A DNA stretch of 64,000 nt from Sutcliffiella deserti (lineage in GTDB: Bacteria; Bacillota; Bacilli; Bacillales; Bacillaceae_I), in contig NZ_JAIQDB010000007.1 of assembly GCF_020037475.1 (NCBI RefSeq), positions 95,579 through 159,578 on the forward strand, read 5' to 3'. The translations under genes and the position numbers were made by a program. Positions 36,148-45,566 of this stretch are shown in pieces. Under the pieces are notes generated by a model that was not told where the DNA came from, searched no databases, and worked only from the letters and a program-made list of their open reading frames with translations. Within the stretch, counting starts at the first letter, position 1. Each line of letters starts with the position of its first letter.

Positions 36148-36255
36148 GGCACTGTTAAACGCCCCTGTTGTTTCCGCAAAAGGCTACGTGTTCCACGGGG
36201 CGGTGCTGGAGCCTCCGCCCTTTGCTCCAATCATCACACTCATCTTTAACAAAAC
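36148..36255. repeat. MITE-like palindromic element
   Basis: The left end GGCACTGTTAAACGCC and right end TTTAACAAAAC are inverted. The core CAAAAGGCTACGTGTTCCAC, GGGGCGGTGCTGGAGCCTCC and GCTCCAATCATC matches 15251 and 17954. Confidence 0.7.
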
Positions 36256-36261
36256 TTATAA

Positions 36262-36291
36262 AAAAAACAAGACGAGATCGTCTTGTTTTTT
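36262..36291. terminator. Terminator after yebC
   Basis: AAACAAGACGA-GATC-GTCTTGTTT symmetric hairpin with A and T runs, 30 bp past the yebC stop. Confidence 0.75.
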
Positions 36292-36321
36292 CTCGTTAAC
36301 TTTAAATGAATTTAGGTATTT

Positions 36322-37041
36322 TCATTCACCTAAATCTACATTATGGTAGACTCGCTGCACATCCTCTAAGTCTTCTAGTGCATCAATCAATTTCTCGAAT
36401 TGTGCTTGGTCTTCTTCTGGGATTTCCATCTCGTTTTGCGCAAGCATCGTTAGTTCTGCTACAGAGAATTCAGTAATTCCTGCTTCTTTTAATGCTGCTT
36501 GGACTGCATGAAATTGATCAGGCTCTGCATAGATAATGACTGCCTCATCTTCTTCAAAAATGTCACGTGCATCGAGGTCTGCTTCCATTAATAGTTCCAT
36601 AACTTCATCTTCTGTTTTTCCTTCGATACCAAAAACAGCCGTTGCATCAAACATATATGCTACCGAACCACTGACACCCATATTGCCGCCATTTTTCCCA
36701 AAAGCAGCACGTACCTCTGATGCGGTACGGTTCACATTATTGGTCAGAGCGTCAACAATGATCATCGAGCCATTCGGTCCAAAGCCTTCGTAACGGAGCT
36801 CATCATAGCTTTCCTCGCCGCCGCCTTTTGCTTTTTCAATCGCACGGTCAATAATATTTTTTGGTACATTATAGGTTTTTGCACGTTCCAGCACAAATTT
36901 CAAGGCCATGTTTGATTCTGGATCAGGTTCGCCTTGTTTAGCAGCTACATAAATTTCAAGGGCAAACTTAGAATAAACACGACTTGTATTGGCATCCTTT
37001 GCCGCTTTTTTCTCTTTAATATTGTTCCACTTACGACCCAT
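36322..37041 (-). CDS. YebC/PmpR family protein YeeN
   Basis: A 239-aa YebC-family protein, [20 protein letters not shown] at the N-terminus. It has the same length as B. subtilis YeeN. YebC proteins act as transcription regulators in some bacteria and relieve ribosome stalling on proline-rich stretches in others. The ATG at 37041 is preferred (GAGAGTGA upstream); the frame three codons longer is not. Monocistronic. Confidence 0.9.
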   Translation of the reverse strand: MGRKWNNIKEKKAAKDANTSRVYSKFALEIYVAAKQGEPDPESNMALKFVLERAKTYNVPKNIIDRAIEKAKGGGEESYDELRYEGFGPNGSMIIVDALTNNVNRTASEVRAAFGKNGGNMGVSGSVAYMFDATAVFGIEGKTEDEVMELLMEADLDARDIFEEDEAVIIYAEPDQFHAVQAALKEAGITEFSVAELTMLAQNEMEIPEEDQAQFEKLIDALEDLEDVQRVYHNVDLGE

Positions 37042-37232
37042 ATATTTCACTCTCTTTCTACTTTTTATGTACGCAGGTAAGGTACTAATGATTTAATTCA
37101 TGCCTGTTTCTCATGCGTTATTGACTTGTATCTATTTTTAGCATAATAAAATTTACATGCTTCTCCTCATCCATTATACCTTAACCTTATAGAGTCTTAC
37201 GAGTCCCAATCTTTCTAATTTTTTCCCATCTC

Positions 37233-38333
37233 TTAATATAATCTTTCCTGATAAAAATAGTTTGGTGTGTTTATTTTATCTTCATAAGAATGGTGAAAAA
37301 TATGGGTAGCAGCGGGTGATAAGGGTGGAATCAGCCAAGCCCATTCACCAGTTACATGACGGCAGCTTTCTTCCTCTCGTTGTTCAAAGTGTTGAAATTG
37401 CATGGCTGCCGTGTGGTGGTCCACTATGCTTACGCCCTTTTCTTTATACGATGATAAAACAGCAATATTTAATTCTATAAGCGCCTTATCCTGCCAAAGC
37501 GACGTATTAGAACTTGTGTTAAGCCCCATGATTTCCGCTACTTTAGGAATCATGTTATACCGGTTACGATCTGCAAGATTCCGAGCACCAATCTCGGTTT
37601 CCATATACCATCCATTGAATGGAGCAGCCGTATAATTAATTCCCCCGATTTCCAACCGCATATCGGAAATAAGTGGAGTTGCATACCATTTAAGGTCTAA
37701 TTCACGGAACCTCTCCATCTCGGGGTGATAAAGCGGTACCTCTAACACATGCTCTTTTGCAAAGGAATACACCTTAGGCTTTGCCTCATCAACTTGGATT
37801 ACTAACGGTAACACATCAAACTGCGTGCGTTCCCCTTCCCATCCAAGACTCTCGCACACTTTTGTTAAAGATACTGAGGCCGGATCACCAATCACACCAT
37901 ACTCTGTTTCATATCCTGCATATCGAATCAGTTGGTGGTTCCAAATACGTATCTGCTGATCTGGTCCTTTTTGCTGACGAAAAATAGTGAGCGTAGGTTT
38001 GATTTTTCCATTGTTCGTTGCAAATACAATATGCTCAGTTAATGCTTGAGCGATATCCTCTTCTGCTTGAAGATGGCGTTTATCGATTACATGCAAGGCA
38101 TTCCAGAATAGCCTTCCGATACAACGATTGCTGTTGCGCCAAGCCATTTTCGCTCCATGAGATAACTCTTCAAATGTATGCTCATAGGTACCAAAAGCGG
38201 CTATATCATCTTTAATTGCTTGAAGTCTTTCATTTATTGTAGCTTCCTCTTTTTCCAATTCTGAGTAACACTGCCTAATAAACTCTTCAGCCTTAACGAG
38301 AAGAGTCTCCTTGTATTCTGACAAATTATCCAC
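37233..38333 (-). CDS. nos: Bacterial nitric oxide synthase oxygenase
   Basis: A 366-aa heme enzyme making NO from L-arginine. Only the oxygenase domain is present, as in other Gram-positive bacteria, so a cellular flavodoxin/reductase must supply electrons. The heme-ligating cysteine is in [12 protein letters not shown] (~residue 72). The arginine/pterin-site region includes [16 protein letters not shown] and [16 protein letters not shown]. Family length is ~360-375. NO protects bacilli from oxidative stress and some antibiotics. Monocistronic. Confidence 0.95.
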   Translation of the reverse strand: MDNLSEYKETLLVKAEEFIRQCYSELEKEEATINERLQAIKDDIAAFGTYEHTFEELSHGAKMAWRNSNRCIGRLFWNALHVIDKRHLQAEEDIAQALTEHIVFATNNGKIKPTLTIFRQQKGPDQQIRIWNHQLIRYAGYETEYGVIGDPASVSLTKVCESLGWEGERTQFDVLPLVIQVDEAKPKVYSFAKEHVLEVPLYHPEMERFRELDLKWYATPLISDMRLEIGGINYTAAPFNGWYMETEIGARNLADRNRYNMIPKVAEIMGLNTSSNTSLWQDKALIELNIAVLSSYKEKGVSIVDHHTAAMQFQHFEQREEESCRHVTGEWAWLIPPLSPAATHIFHHSYEDKINTPNYFYQERLY

Positions 38334-38453
38334 CTCTATTTGCTCTATTTTTTCTATTGTATACTCTTTTGGGTTGTATTAAAAATATTGAAGCGCAGCC
38401 TGCTGGACGTGACTAACTGCTATGGAAGTATTAAACAAAATCTACTAAAACCA

Positions 38454-38493
38454 TAAAAAAACAAGCGCTCTCCAATAAAGAGTTCGCTTGTCT
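38454..38493 (-). terminator. Terminator of YitT-family gene
   Basis: The minus strand has ACAAGCG-AACTCT and AGAG-CGCTTGT arms followed by TTTTTTT. Confidence 0.8.
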
Positions 38494-38496
38494 AAA

Positions 38497-39345
38497 TCAT
38501 GCCAGTTGTGTGTAGTTCTGGCCTAATATTTCACGCATATTATGAACAGTGATGAACGCCTGCTTATCTGTTGCACTAATATATTTCTTCAGTCGTATAA
38601 AGTCCTTCTTATTTAAGATGGTCGTTATGACTTCCTTCTCGTCAGATGTGAATGCACCTTTTGCAAAATGAATGGTCGCACCTTGCTTAAGTTCACCTAC
38701 AATATACGATCGAATCAATTCGCTTTCACTGCTGATAATCACCACTTCACGCATTTCGTTTACCTGCTGCAAGGTGTAATCAATGACCAAGCCATTTAAA
38801 ATCACCCCAAATACCGCATACATTCCTACCTCAGGGCCAAAAACCAGAATGGAAGACAGTGCAATAAGAATATCCGCCAATAGTACTCCCCTTCCCATAT
38901 CAATGGAAAGGTATTTATTTAAAATTAGTGCAATAATATCTGTTCCGCCTGTAGATGCACGCTGATTAAATACTAGTGCAATCCCGAGAGCCGCGATACA
39001 TTGACCAATAATTAACTGTATAAGAATATCTTCACTGAGTGGTCCTGATAATGGAAATAGCCATTCTAATAGCCAGACCATCACCGATAACATGACACTT
39101 GCATAAATAGTTTTTGCTCCAAAAGCAAAGCCTAGCAATAAAAAACCGATTACAAATAAAACCAGATTGACTATAAGCATCCAAACCCCGATAGAAAGGT
39201 TTGGTACCACATCATTTAAAATTATGGAAAGTCCACTTACTCCTCCAGTAGCCAAGCTATTGGGAGATAAGAAGAAATGAACATGTATGGCAACAAAAAG
39301 AGGACCAATATGCAAAAACAGGAAAGTTTTAAGATTTTTATTCAA
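38497..39345 (-). CDS. YitT family membrane protein (DUF161 plus DUF2179)
   Basis: A 282-aa protein with five to six membrane helices, including LATGGVSGLSIIL and NQRASTGGTDIIALIL, the YitT signatures. A soluble C-terminal DUF2179 domain starts at about residue 200 (REVVIISSESELIRSYIV). Function unknown; distantly related to the YczE-like protein at 10257. The 278-bp gap to the right holds a CAAACGTTTG palindrome but no gene. Confidence 0.85.
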   Translation of the reverse strand: MNKNLKTFLFLHIGPLFVAIHVHFFLSPNSLATGGVSGLSIILNDVVPNLSIGVWMLIVNLVLFVIGFLLLGFAFGAKTIYASVMLSVMVWLLEWLFPLSGPLSEDILIQLIIGQCIAALGIALVFNQRASTGGTDIIALILNKYLSIDMGRGVLLADILIALSSILVFGPEVGMYAVFGVILNGLVIDYTLQQVNEMREVVIISSESELIRSYIVGELKQGATIHFAKGAFTSDEKEVITTILNKKDFIRLKKYISATDKQAFITVHNMREILGQNYTQLA

Positions 39346-39623
39346 ATGCTCACCCTCCCTCTATTATTTCTACGTCTAGAGGAAGTATAAAGACCTAACT
39401 CGTTTATGTAAACACCTTAAAAAGAAGTTGCACAATTGAAAACGGTTTAATTTTACTTAGATCTACAGAAAAGAATGTTTGCAGCAAAACTTTTTAAAAA
39501 GTTGATTTTTTAGAAGGCCCTTCTTTCCTTGATATAAAAGGATTTTTATTGTTCTTCAATCAAACGTTTGTTTAAAAATTGCTTTTTTGCAAAAATACTT
39601 CTAATACTATAGCATTCAATCCT

Positions 39624-40952
39624 TTAGTGCCTAAGAGGTTTCGTTTGTTTTAGCCATAGCGTGACATTGATTTTATGACAAACTGTTAAATAGTGCATCA
39701 AGGTGAGCAGGACGATTCCTGTATTCATCCCTAGGATCACTCCACTCATACGAAGACTTTCCATGGAACCGAGGATAAATATCAGAATAAACGAGACAAT
39801 GGTAGACCAGATGGAGTGAAGAAAAGCATCCTTAATTAGTCCAAGACCAATCATATAAGCCTGTAGCGGAATGACAAATAAATGAAATAAAAAGTACGGC
39901 CATAAAAGTTGCAAGTAGATAGATGCCTTTGAGTACTCATAAAATATATTGGTTAATGGTACTGCAAAGTGGTAAAAGACCATCACCACCGGTATTCCAT
40001 ATAAAAAGGTTAGAGCAATTACCTGTTGCAGAAGTCTGCGAAGCTTTGCATAGTCATGATCAGCATGTGCTGCGGATACGGTAGGGATCAACACAATCAA
40101 CAAGGAATGTGCGATAAAACCAGGAAAAAAGCCAATCGTTAATGCCACGCCGGCCAATAATCCGAATTCTTCAAGTGCGATTGTTTCACTCAATCCCGCC
40201 TGGAGCAGGGCGATCTTGATTAGAAAGGGCTGGATTGCATGTGTAATGGCATGGAAGATTCTCATGCCCGTTGTTGGGATCGAAACTTCCAATAGGTTCT
40301 TCCTCACTACTCTCGCTTTCATGGCTGTGCTTGGCTGCTTTTTCAGTTGTTTATATTGAAGCATGTAGGCATAAAGTAAATACAAGCAAACAATCAGTTC
40401 CGTTAGAACGAGTGTACAAATAGCGATTAGAATTGCTAATTCAATTGAAAAGTTGAAAAAATGATAGACCAGAACAAGTAATACTAACTGAACGGCTTTA
40501 CGCAGAAAGTTAGAAATGGCGATTTTACCCATATGTTGAAGTCCCATAAAATATCCTCTAGCGATGGAAGAGAACGAGATAATAGGAATCATCAATAGGA
40601 TAAGCCATTTAACTAAAGGATGATAATGTTCGAATACTGGAATCAATGGCACGATTAGGGCAGCTAAAAAAGTTACTGCAACGGTAAAAATAATCGTAAG
40701 CCTTGTCGCATGAATTAGCATGCTTTTATGATATTTTTCTTCTTTTGCAGCCACAAATTTTGAAATAGAAATGGGAAGCTCTAGGCTTGCAATCACCACT
40801 ACGAGAAAGATAACAGGAAGCACCGACATATAAAGTCCCATCCCCGCTTCTCCTAGCTGTTTCGCCAATACCATATTTACAATAAATTCTAAGCTTTCTC
40901 CTAAGAAAGCAGCAATAGCTAGTAATAGTGTCGCTTTAAAAAACTTATTCAT
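39624..40952 (-). CDS. SpoVB-like lipid/polysaccharide flippase (MOP superfamily)
   Basis: A 442-aa integral membrane protein with about 12-14 helices, matching SpoVB-type proteins that export peptidoglycan lipid precursors during cortex synthesis. The N-terminus (FLGESLEFIVNMVLAKQLG) and the GYFMGLQHMGKIAISNFLRK loop are typical. It is shorter than B. subtilis SpoVB (~518 aa) and YtgP (~544 aa), so a distinct paralogue is possible. GAGGAG precedes the ATG at 40952; the longer frame to 41039 lacks a site. Confidence 0.82.
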   Translation of the reverse strand: MNKFFKATLLLAIAAFLGESLEFIVNMVLAKQLGEAGMGLYMSVLPVIFLVVVIASLELPISISKFVAAKEEKYHKSMLIHATRLTIIFTVAVTFLAALIVPLIPVFEHYHPLVKWLILLMIPIISFSSIARGYFMGLQHMGKIAISNFLRKAVQLVLLVLVYHFFNFSIELAILIAICTLVLTELIVCLYLLYAYMLQYKQLKKQPSTAMKARVVRKNLLEVSIPTTGMRIFHAITHAIQPFLIKIALLQAGLSETIALEEFGLLAGVALTIGFFPGFIAHSLLIVLIPTVSAAHADHDYAKLRRLLQQVIALTFLYGIPVVMVFYHFAVPLTNIFYEYSKASIYLQLLWPYFLFHLFVIPLQAYMIGLGLIKDAFLHSIWSTIVSFILIFILGSMESLRMSGVILGMNTGIVLLTLMHYLTVCHKINVTLWLKQTKPLRH

Positions 40953-41133
40953 GATTGTTCTCCTCTCTAATGGAAAAGGCTGACCAAAAGACCCATTATC
41001 CATCTTATGAGACAAGTTCATGAAAATTGCCAATGACATGTAGACAAACTAAATAAAATCCACACATTAAAATGGTTATCGCCCCATCTTAAGTGGAATA
41101 GTATTTAAATAAAAGAGAGAAAGGAGAAGGAAA

Positions 41134-41859
41134 ATGAAGAGATTATGGCTGAATGTAGTTGCTTTTTTATTAGTTGTCACAGTAAACATTCTTTCCAACG
41201 CGTTGCCTTTTAACGGTCAGACAGCCGGTGAAATATCAAATCGATTGAATGTCCTGTTTACACCTGCAGGCTATGTTTTCTCCATTTGGAGTCTTATTTA
41301 CTTATTATTAGGTGTATGGATTATCCGCCAGTTCCCAAAAAGCCGCAGGAATCTACCAATCTATCAAGATACAAGCACCTTATTTATTCTAAGCTGTCTT
41401 TTGAATAGTGCATGGTTAATCTTATGGCATTATGAATATTTTGTCGTGACAGTAGCCGTAATGCTTGGTCTATTGCTTACTCTAATTGCGCTTTACAAAA
41501 AAGTGGAAATATCGGATCCTGGCTTTTTTGACCGGTTGCCTTTTTCCATTTATCTTGGCTGGGTCAGTGTTGCAACCATCGCCAATATCAGCTATGTTCT
41601 CGTTGATTTGGGGTGGGACGGCTTTGGATTATCAGATATAACCTGGACGATTATTATGCTGGTGGTTGCCACACTTCTAGCTATCTGGTTTAATCTAGCC
41701 AACCGAGATCGAGTATTCCCGCTAGTCTTCGTGTGGGCCTTTATCGGTATCGGCGTCCGAAACATGGAAGAGTACAGTTATGTTTCCTATGTGGCGTATA
41801 GTCTGGCGGCAGTCATTTTGATTATGACAGTATTGGTAAGGGGACGAGCGAAAAAGTAG
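41134..41859 (+). CDS. TspO/MBR-related membrane protein, YtaB-like
   Basis: A 241-aa protein of the long tryptophan-rich sensory protein branch. It has seven to eight hydrophobic segments. The tryptophan-rich TspO motifs appear as GYVFSIWSLIYLLLG and LLNSAWLILWHYE. Short TspO proteins bind tetrapyrroles; no such activity is established for this longer form. AGAAGGAGAAGG precedes the ATG. Confidence 0.8.
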   Translation: MKRLWLNVVAFLLVVTVNILSNALPFNGQTAGEISNRLNVLFTPAGYVFSIWSLIYLLLGVWIIRQFPKSRRNLPIYQDTSTLFILSCLLNSAWLILWHYEYFVVTVAVMLGLLLTLIALYKKVEISDPGFFDRLPFSIYLGWVSVATIANISYVLVDLGWDGFGLSDITWTIIMLVVATLLAIWFNLANRDRVFPLVFVWAFIGIGVRNMEEYSYVSYVAYSLAAVILIMTVLVRGRAKK

Positions 41860-41945
41860 AAGTTTGATATAGTTTTTTATGGAACCTAGGACAAAATTAA
41901 AAAACTAAAAAAAAGACGCACACTTTCAGTGGTAGCTCTAAATAA

Positions 41946-42134
41946 CGCTATTGATTTCCGTGCAAGACTCCGCTTTCCGCGGGTAGCCCGTGAGCCTCCT
42001 CGGCTTTGCCTGCGGGGTCTCACATAACCTACTCTTCCCGCAGGACAAGGAAGGCTTCGGTAGCGATACATCGCACGCAGAAAATGCTCGCATTTTCAAG
42101 GAGTCTCCGTCTTGCACTCCAATCAACCGCTGGG
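41946..42134. repeat. Long GC-rich palindromic intergenic repeat
   Basis: Reverse orientation relative to the copies at 60509 and 63800. It has CTATTGATTTCCGTGCAAGA at one end and TCTTGCACTCCAATCAACCGC, here read as TTGCACTCCAATCAACCGC, at the other. The centre is CCGCGGGTAGCCCGTGAGCC, CTGCGGGGTCTC and CTTCCCGCAGGA, plus a ~55-bp insert. Confidence 0.7.
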
Positions 42135-42210
42135 ACTATATAAAACTAAAAGTACGTATGAACAAAACAAATAAAAAATCGGACATCCTTTTTAACCCTA
42201 GAATCAAAAG

Positions 42211-42241
42211 GATAACGGGTTTACTTGTGAGGTGCAAACAA
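42211..42241 (+). repeat. Left 31-bp inverted repeat bounding the cassette-like array
   Basis: GATAACGGGTTTACTT followed by GTGAGGTGCAAACAA. The reverse complement of 45856-45886 matches 28 of 31 positions. A terminator hairpin (AAAAAGGCTTAGA/TCTAAGCCTTTTT, 42275-42311) follows on the inner side. Confidence 0.7.
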
Positions 42242-42274
42242 ATCACATGGCAAATCACAATGCAATTTCCACAT

Positions 42275-42311
42275 AAAAAGGCTTAGAGAGTTTTCCCTTC
42301 TAAGCCTTTTT
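42275..42311. terminator. Hairpin at left end of the array
   Basis: AAAAAGGCTTAGA and TCTAAGCCTTTTT arms; it can terminate transcription leaving the array on the minus strand. Confidence 0.75.
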
Positions 42312-42379
42312 ACTTTATTTCATAATTCAACAATCGCTCCCATTTAGCTGAAGATAGTACCTATAATAATTTTCATTAG

Positions 42380-42664
42380 CTAACAATTTGATTCCTCAGC
42401 TTTTAGCAATTCACCGCTTCCGTTATCTACTTGAACACTACCAAATTCACAATCCTTGTCGATTTCCCATTCAACGGTATACTTCCCTAAACCTTTACTC
42501 ACCGATTTTATTTTTATTTCATCTTTGTCTTTGTTGAGGTCTTCAGTGAGATGTTGCAAAACAATTGACTCTGCTTCGGATTGAGTCATTTTAGATTCAG
42601 AATTACCACAAGCAGCTAATATTAAAAATAGCAAAACAAATAACATAAAGACTATTTTTTGCAT
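42380..42664 (-). CDS. Small PepSY-like lipoprotein (cassette 1)
   Basis: A 94-aa lipoprotein with signal peptide and lipobox LILAAC. The mature part (MTQSEAESIVLQHL, then YTVEWEIDKDCEFGSVQVDN) resembles a single PepSY-type domain. Two further cysteines may pair. Stop to trailing repeat: 28 nt. Function unknown. Confidence 0.75.
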   Translation of the reverse strand: MQKIVFMLFVLLFLILAACGNSESKMTQSEAESIVLQHLTEDLNKDKDEIKIKSVSKGLGKYTVEWEIDKDCEFGSVQVDNGSGELLKAEESNC

Positions 42665-42751
42665 ATTTTCGCTCCCTCTTCTTTTCTGGCTTAAATTAGA
42701 TTGATGGGTACACTAATGTCATTATTCAATTATCTTGCACCGTTAGTGAAA

Positions 42752-42785
42752 AAGCGACTGCTTTCTTATTCAGCAATCGCTCACG
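42752..42785. terminator. AGCGACTGC hairpin after the PspC gene
   Basis: AGCGACTGC-loop-GCAATCGCT with an A-run on the left. An almost identical hairpin lies at 45567-45594, in the same position relative to its repeat copy. Confidence 0.6.
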
Positions 42786-42799
42786 TTTGTTTAATATCC

Positions 42800-42997
42800 T
42801 CATTTACTTAACTGCTTGTCAGTTGGCAAAACGAACGCCGCAATAATATAAATCCACAATACTATCCCACCAGTAAAGAAAAATGATAAAGCAGTAAGAA
42901 TACGAAGTAAACTAACATCAATTTTGAACATTTCACTTAATCCACCTATTACACCTGATAATTGTCTATCTTGCGTGGATTTGTATAATTTTTTCAT
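42800..42997 (-). CDS. PspC domain small membrane protein (cassette 2)
   Basis: A 65-aa protein consisting of one PspC domain: YKSTQDRQLSGVIGGLSEMF, then a transmembrane helix ending at VLPTD. In other bacteria PspC takes part in phage-shock membrane-stress responses. Short stand-alone versions (YvlC-like) are common in Bacillus. The trailing repeat follows the stop after ~50 nt and a hairpin. Confidence 0.85.
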   Translation of the reverse strand: MKKLYKSTQDRQLSGVIGGLSEMFKIDVSLLRILTALSFFFTGGIVLWIYIIAAFVLPTDKQLSK

Positions 42998-43113
42998 CTT
43001 ATCCCCCTGATATATTCATATTTTCTATACTTAGTGTTCCTCCACACTTCAGGAATGCTCCCATTTGTAGACTATCGATATTATTCTAAATTACCCGATT
43101 AGTTGAAGAAGAA

Positions 43114-43476
43114 TTAAATCCAGAAGGTATTTAAGGCTAAAAGTGAAGTGGTTATAAACGTTAAAGAACCGAGGAATATAAATATTAGCCCTCTTTTTTT
43201 ATCGGCTTCCCACATATCAGCTCCATTAATTATCCAACCTAAACCTATTAGCACAAAGGCAATATATTTTAGAGCGATGCTACTAAAAATAAACCCTATA
43301 AAAAAGATTATATAGCCGATTTGATCTAGTACGTGTAGTACAACCAAAATAGGATGACTTAGCTCCCTTTTAAATTGTTCTTTTTCTTCTATTGTAAAAT
43401 TTTTGTATTCTCTTCTGGCCAGAATAGAGCCTATCAATAATGCTAGCAAAATTGCCCCAATTTGAACTATAAGCAT
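43114..43476 (-). CDS. Multi-pass membrane protein, unknown (cassette 3)
   Basis: A 120-aa protein with four hydrophobic segments. The start at 43476 follows GGGGAATT and begins MLIVQIGAILLALLIGS. No family is recognised. The trailing repeat begins 7 nt after the stop. Confidence 0.65.
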   Translation of the reverse strand: MLIVQIGAILLALLIGSILARREYKNFTIEEKEQFKRELSHPILVVLHVLDQIGYIIFFIGFIFSSIALKYIAFVLIGLGWIINGADMWEADKKRGLIFIFLGSLTFITTSLLALNTFWI

Positions 43477-43671
43477 ACAATTCCCCACTTCATAAATATA
43501 AGAACATTGATAAAATAAGGGCACAAACTAACTATTTATTTTGTAACATGTAACCTGAGGGTACAGTCTTTCATTCGAACTTTATCTTATTAAACAAACC
43601 TGCAATTTAGCTGAACAAAGGATGAGACTGTGCCTATTGAACAATTGCCCCCGTTAATGAAATAATAATTC

Positions 43672-44040
43672 CTAGTATTTAAAGATAGATTTTAGTTCAT
43701 TTGGAACAATTATAACCTCTTGTATCTCATATTCTTTATTTGGAGTTAAGTCAAGTAACACCATTTCTCCGTTATCAAACTCTAGTAATTCGTAGGTCTT
43801 ATAACCAGTACCAGCACTCATTATTTCATTCACTTTCTTTAATGTTTCACTAGATATATGTTCAACTCTTCCCTCAGCCATAAGTGTTTTGGCAAGTGCA
43901 TAATTTTCAGTTCTAATTGCTTGTTGAAATGAAAGTCCAACCTCAACAGGTCCTTCTTTTTTCGTCTCATGATAGAACAGAAAACCTAATACAACATTCA
44001 AAAAAATTGATAATATGAGAATAGTATTTTTAGAATTCAT
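43672..44040 (-). CDS. Membrane-anchored small protein, unknown (cassette 4)
   Basis: A 122-aa protein with an N-terminal signal anchor (ILILSIFLNVVLGFLFY) and an extracytoplasmic domain containing GLSFQQAIRTENYALAKTLM. This pattern resembles NTF2-like or DUF4878-type domains, with low certainty. GGGGGTGA lies 5 nt before the ATG. The trailing repeat begins 11 nt after the stop. Confidence 0.65.
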   Translation of the reverse strand: MNSKNTILILSIFLNVVLGFLFYHETKKEGPVEVGLSFQQAIRTENYALAKTLMAEGRVEHISSETLKKVNEIMSAGTGYKTYELLEFDNGEMVLLDLTPNKEYEIQEVIIVPNELKSIFKY

Positions 44041-44295
44041 AAAATTCACCCCCTACTTTTTGTTCGTAAATATTTTGCACTACACAGTTAGCACAAGGAG
44101 CTGCCGCAACGACAATTCCAAGTATTCCATTCAAGCCCCCGTTTGTTGAAGAGTTTGAAAATGGTTGTTTAATTAATCTGAACCGTTAGTTTAATAAAAC
44201 CTTATCTTGTAAAAAGACAAATTAAAATAAGAATAATAGCGATTATACTTCCTGGATCAACGCACCCGTTCGTTAAAGAAATGTTCGATTCTGTT
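44041..44295. other. Spacer with three repeat copies and no firm gene
   Basis: It contains the copies at 44126, 44167 and 44251. A ~34-codon minus-strand frame (GILGIVVAAAPCANCVVQNI) overlaps the ribosome site of the 122-aa gene but lacks its own site. Confidence 0.4.
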
Positions 44296-44958
44296 TTAGT
44301 TTATTGATACTTCATTACCTTGCTTGTTAAATGAAAATGCACCCATTTCTTCAATAGTCACTTCAAAAGGATAAAATTTTGCATCTTTCTTTGAGAAGAA
44401 CCATCTACGACCATCTTTTACTGTAATAAATAAACCATTTTCGTCTCCAACTGGCGTTAATCCTTCACTATCATCTCTCCAGTTAGGGACACCTAGTTCA
44501 TTTAACTTTCTAACGAATGGGATTACCTCATCCACTACTAATCCAATTTCACTAATATTGAGGAAATCACCTGATGAAAAACGGTGTTCAACTGCATTAT
44601 TTAAATTATGGCGAGCAATAAATTCCAATATGTTTCCTGACGGGTCTTCAAAATAAATGGCATGAGCATTCCAGCTTTCAAAGAAGACTTCATCCGATTC
44701 TTTTTCTATGTTTAGATCTATTTTTGGTTGTATCCAAGACTTTGCTTCTTCCATTTTATTTTCTGGAATATTTATAGCAAAGTGATAAAATGGCTCCGAA
44801 TCTGCCTGTGATTGTTTAAAGGTAAGAGTAGTAGATCCTATTTCAACTGAGAAATCGTTTATATTATCATTAACAATCTGAAGCTCTAGTACATCTTTGT
44901 AAAAACCTTTCAATTCATTTAATTTGTTTGTAAATAATTTAATTTCTGTAAATTTCAT
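44296..44958 (-). CDS. VOC (glyoxalase/bleomycin-resistance fold) protein (cassette 5)
   Basis: A 220-aa protein with two vicinal-oxygen-chelate modules. The first contains LNELKGFYKDVLELQ and AIYFEDPSGNILEFIARHN. The second begins SEIGLVVDEVIPFVRKLNEL. Such proteins bind metals and may be dioxygenases, lyases or antibiotic-binding proteins. GGGAGAG precedes the ATG at 44958. The trailing repeat starts 16 nt after the stop. Confidence 0.8.
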   Translation of the reverse strand: MKFTEIKLFTNKLNELKGFYKDVLELQIVNDNINDFSVEIGSTTLTFKQSQADSEPFYHFAINIPENKMEEAKSWIQPKIDLNIEKESDEVFFESWNAHAIYFEDPSGNILEFIARHNLNNAVEHRFSSGDFLNISEIGLVVDEVIPFVRKLNELGVPNWRDDSEGLTPVGDENGLFITVKDGRRWFFSKKDAKFYPFEVTIEEMGAFSFNKQGNEVSIN

Positions 44959-45023
44959 AGTTTTTTTCTCTCCCTTTAAATTCAATAAGACAATAGCGAT
45001 GCATTATTCAAGTATCGCATTCG

Positions 45024-45490
45024 TTAGTAAAAGTACTGCTTATAGCGAAAGATAGTACATGTTCTTTCACTTTTTTCCTTATCTTCCTTTGACATATTAT
45101 CTAATTTAAACAGTTCTTTATTTTCTTTTGGAATAAGGATTGTTGACGGTTCCTGAAGTTCCTCCTTACTATTTTCACCATCTTCTGCTTGAGTAACATT
45201 GGATTTATTATAGTATGAATGTATTATTTCTGTTCTTATATAATTTCCCTCTGTATCATAAAAATCCTCTATGGCTTTAACATCAGTTTTTATATGATTT
45301 TTCCTTCTTCGATACTCGTTATTGAGTTTACTTTCTTGTAACCAGTTGTTTCATAAAAACCTTCATCGTTTTGTTCTGATGTCTCTGTAACAAATACTTC
45401 AATATGTTGAACTTTTTCCACATTACCGCATGCACTTATAAGAAATATGCTTACTATGAATAAACATATTGTTAAAAAATTTCCCTTCAA
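45024..45490 (-). pseudogene. Frameshifted small lipoprotein (cassette 6)
   Basis: The N-terminus has a signal peptide and lipobox (FLISAC), then about 45 residues ending EEGKII at a stop near 45290. In the next frame the protein continues for about 90 residues (KTDVKAIEDFYDTEGNYIRT and onward) to a stop at 45024. One extra A in the run complementary to 45298-45302 would join them into a ~155-aa lipoprotein. The repeat copy overlaps this second stop, so the longer product was probably the original. Real decay, phase variation or an assembly error are all possible. Confidence 0.6.
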
Positions 45491-45566
45491 ATCGACTCCC
45501 CCTTATTAAAAAAATTCACCATAAAACCCCATATTACTTATTGAATTCTTCTGCACGATAGTAAAA

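Noticed and set aside
41990..42286. 98-codon plus-strand frame ending near 42286
   Set aside because: It crosses the palindromic repeat and the left 31-bp inverted repeat and has no ribosome site or recognisable domain.
44055..44200. Minus-strand frame containing GILGIVVAAAPCANCVV
   Set aside because: It looks like a small hydrophobic peptide but overlaps two repeat copies and the next gene's ribosome site, and has no start signal of its own.
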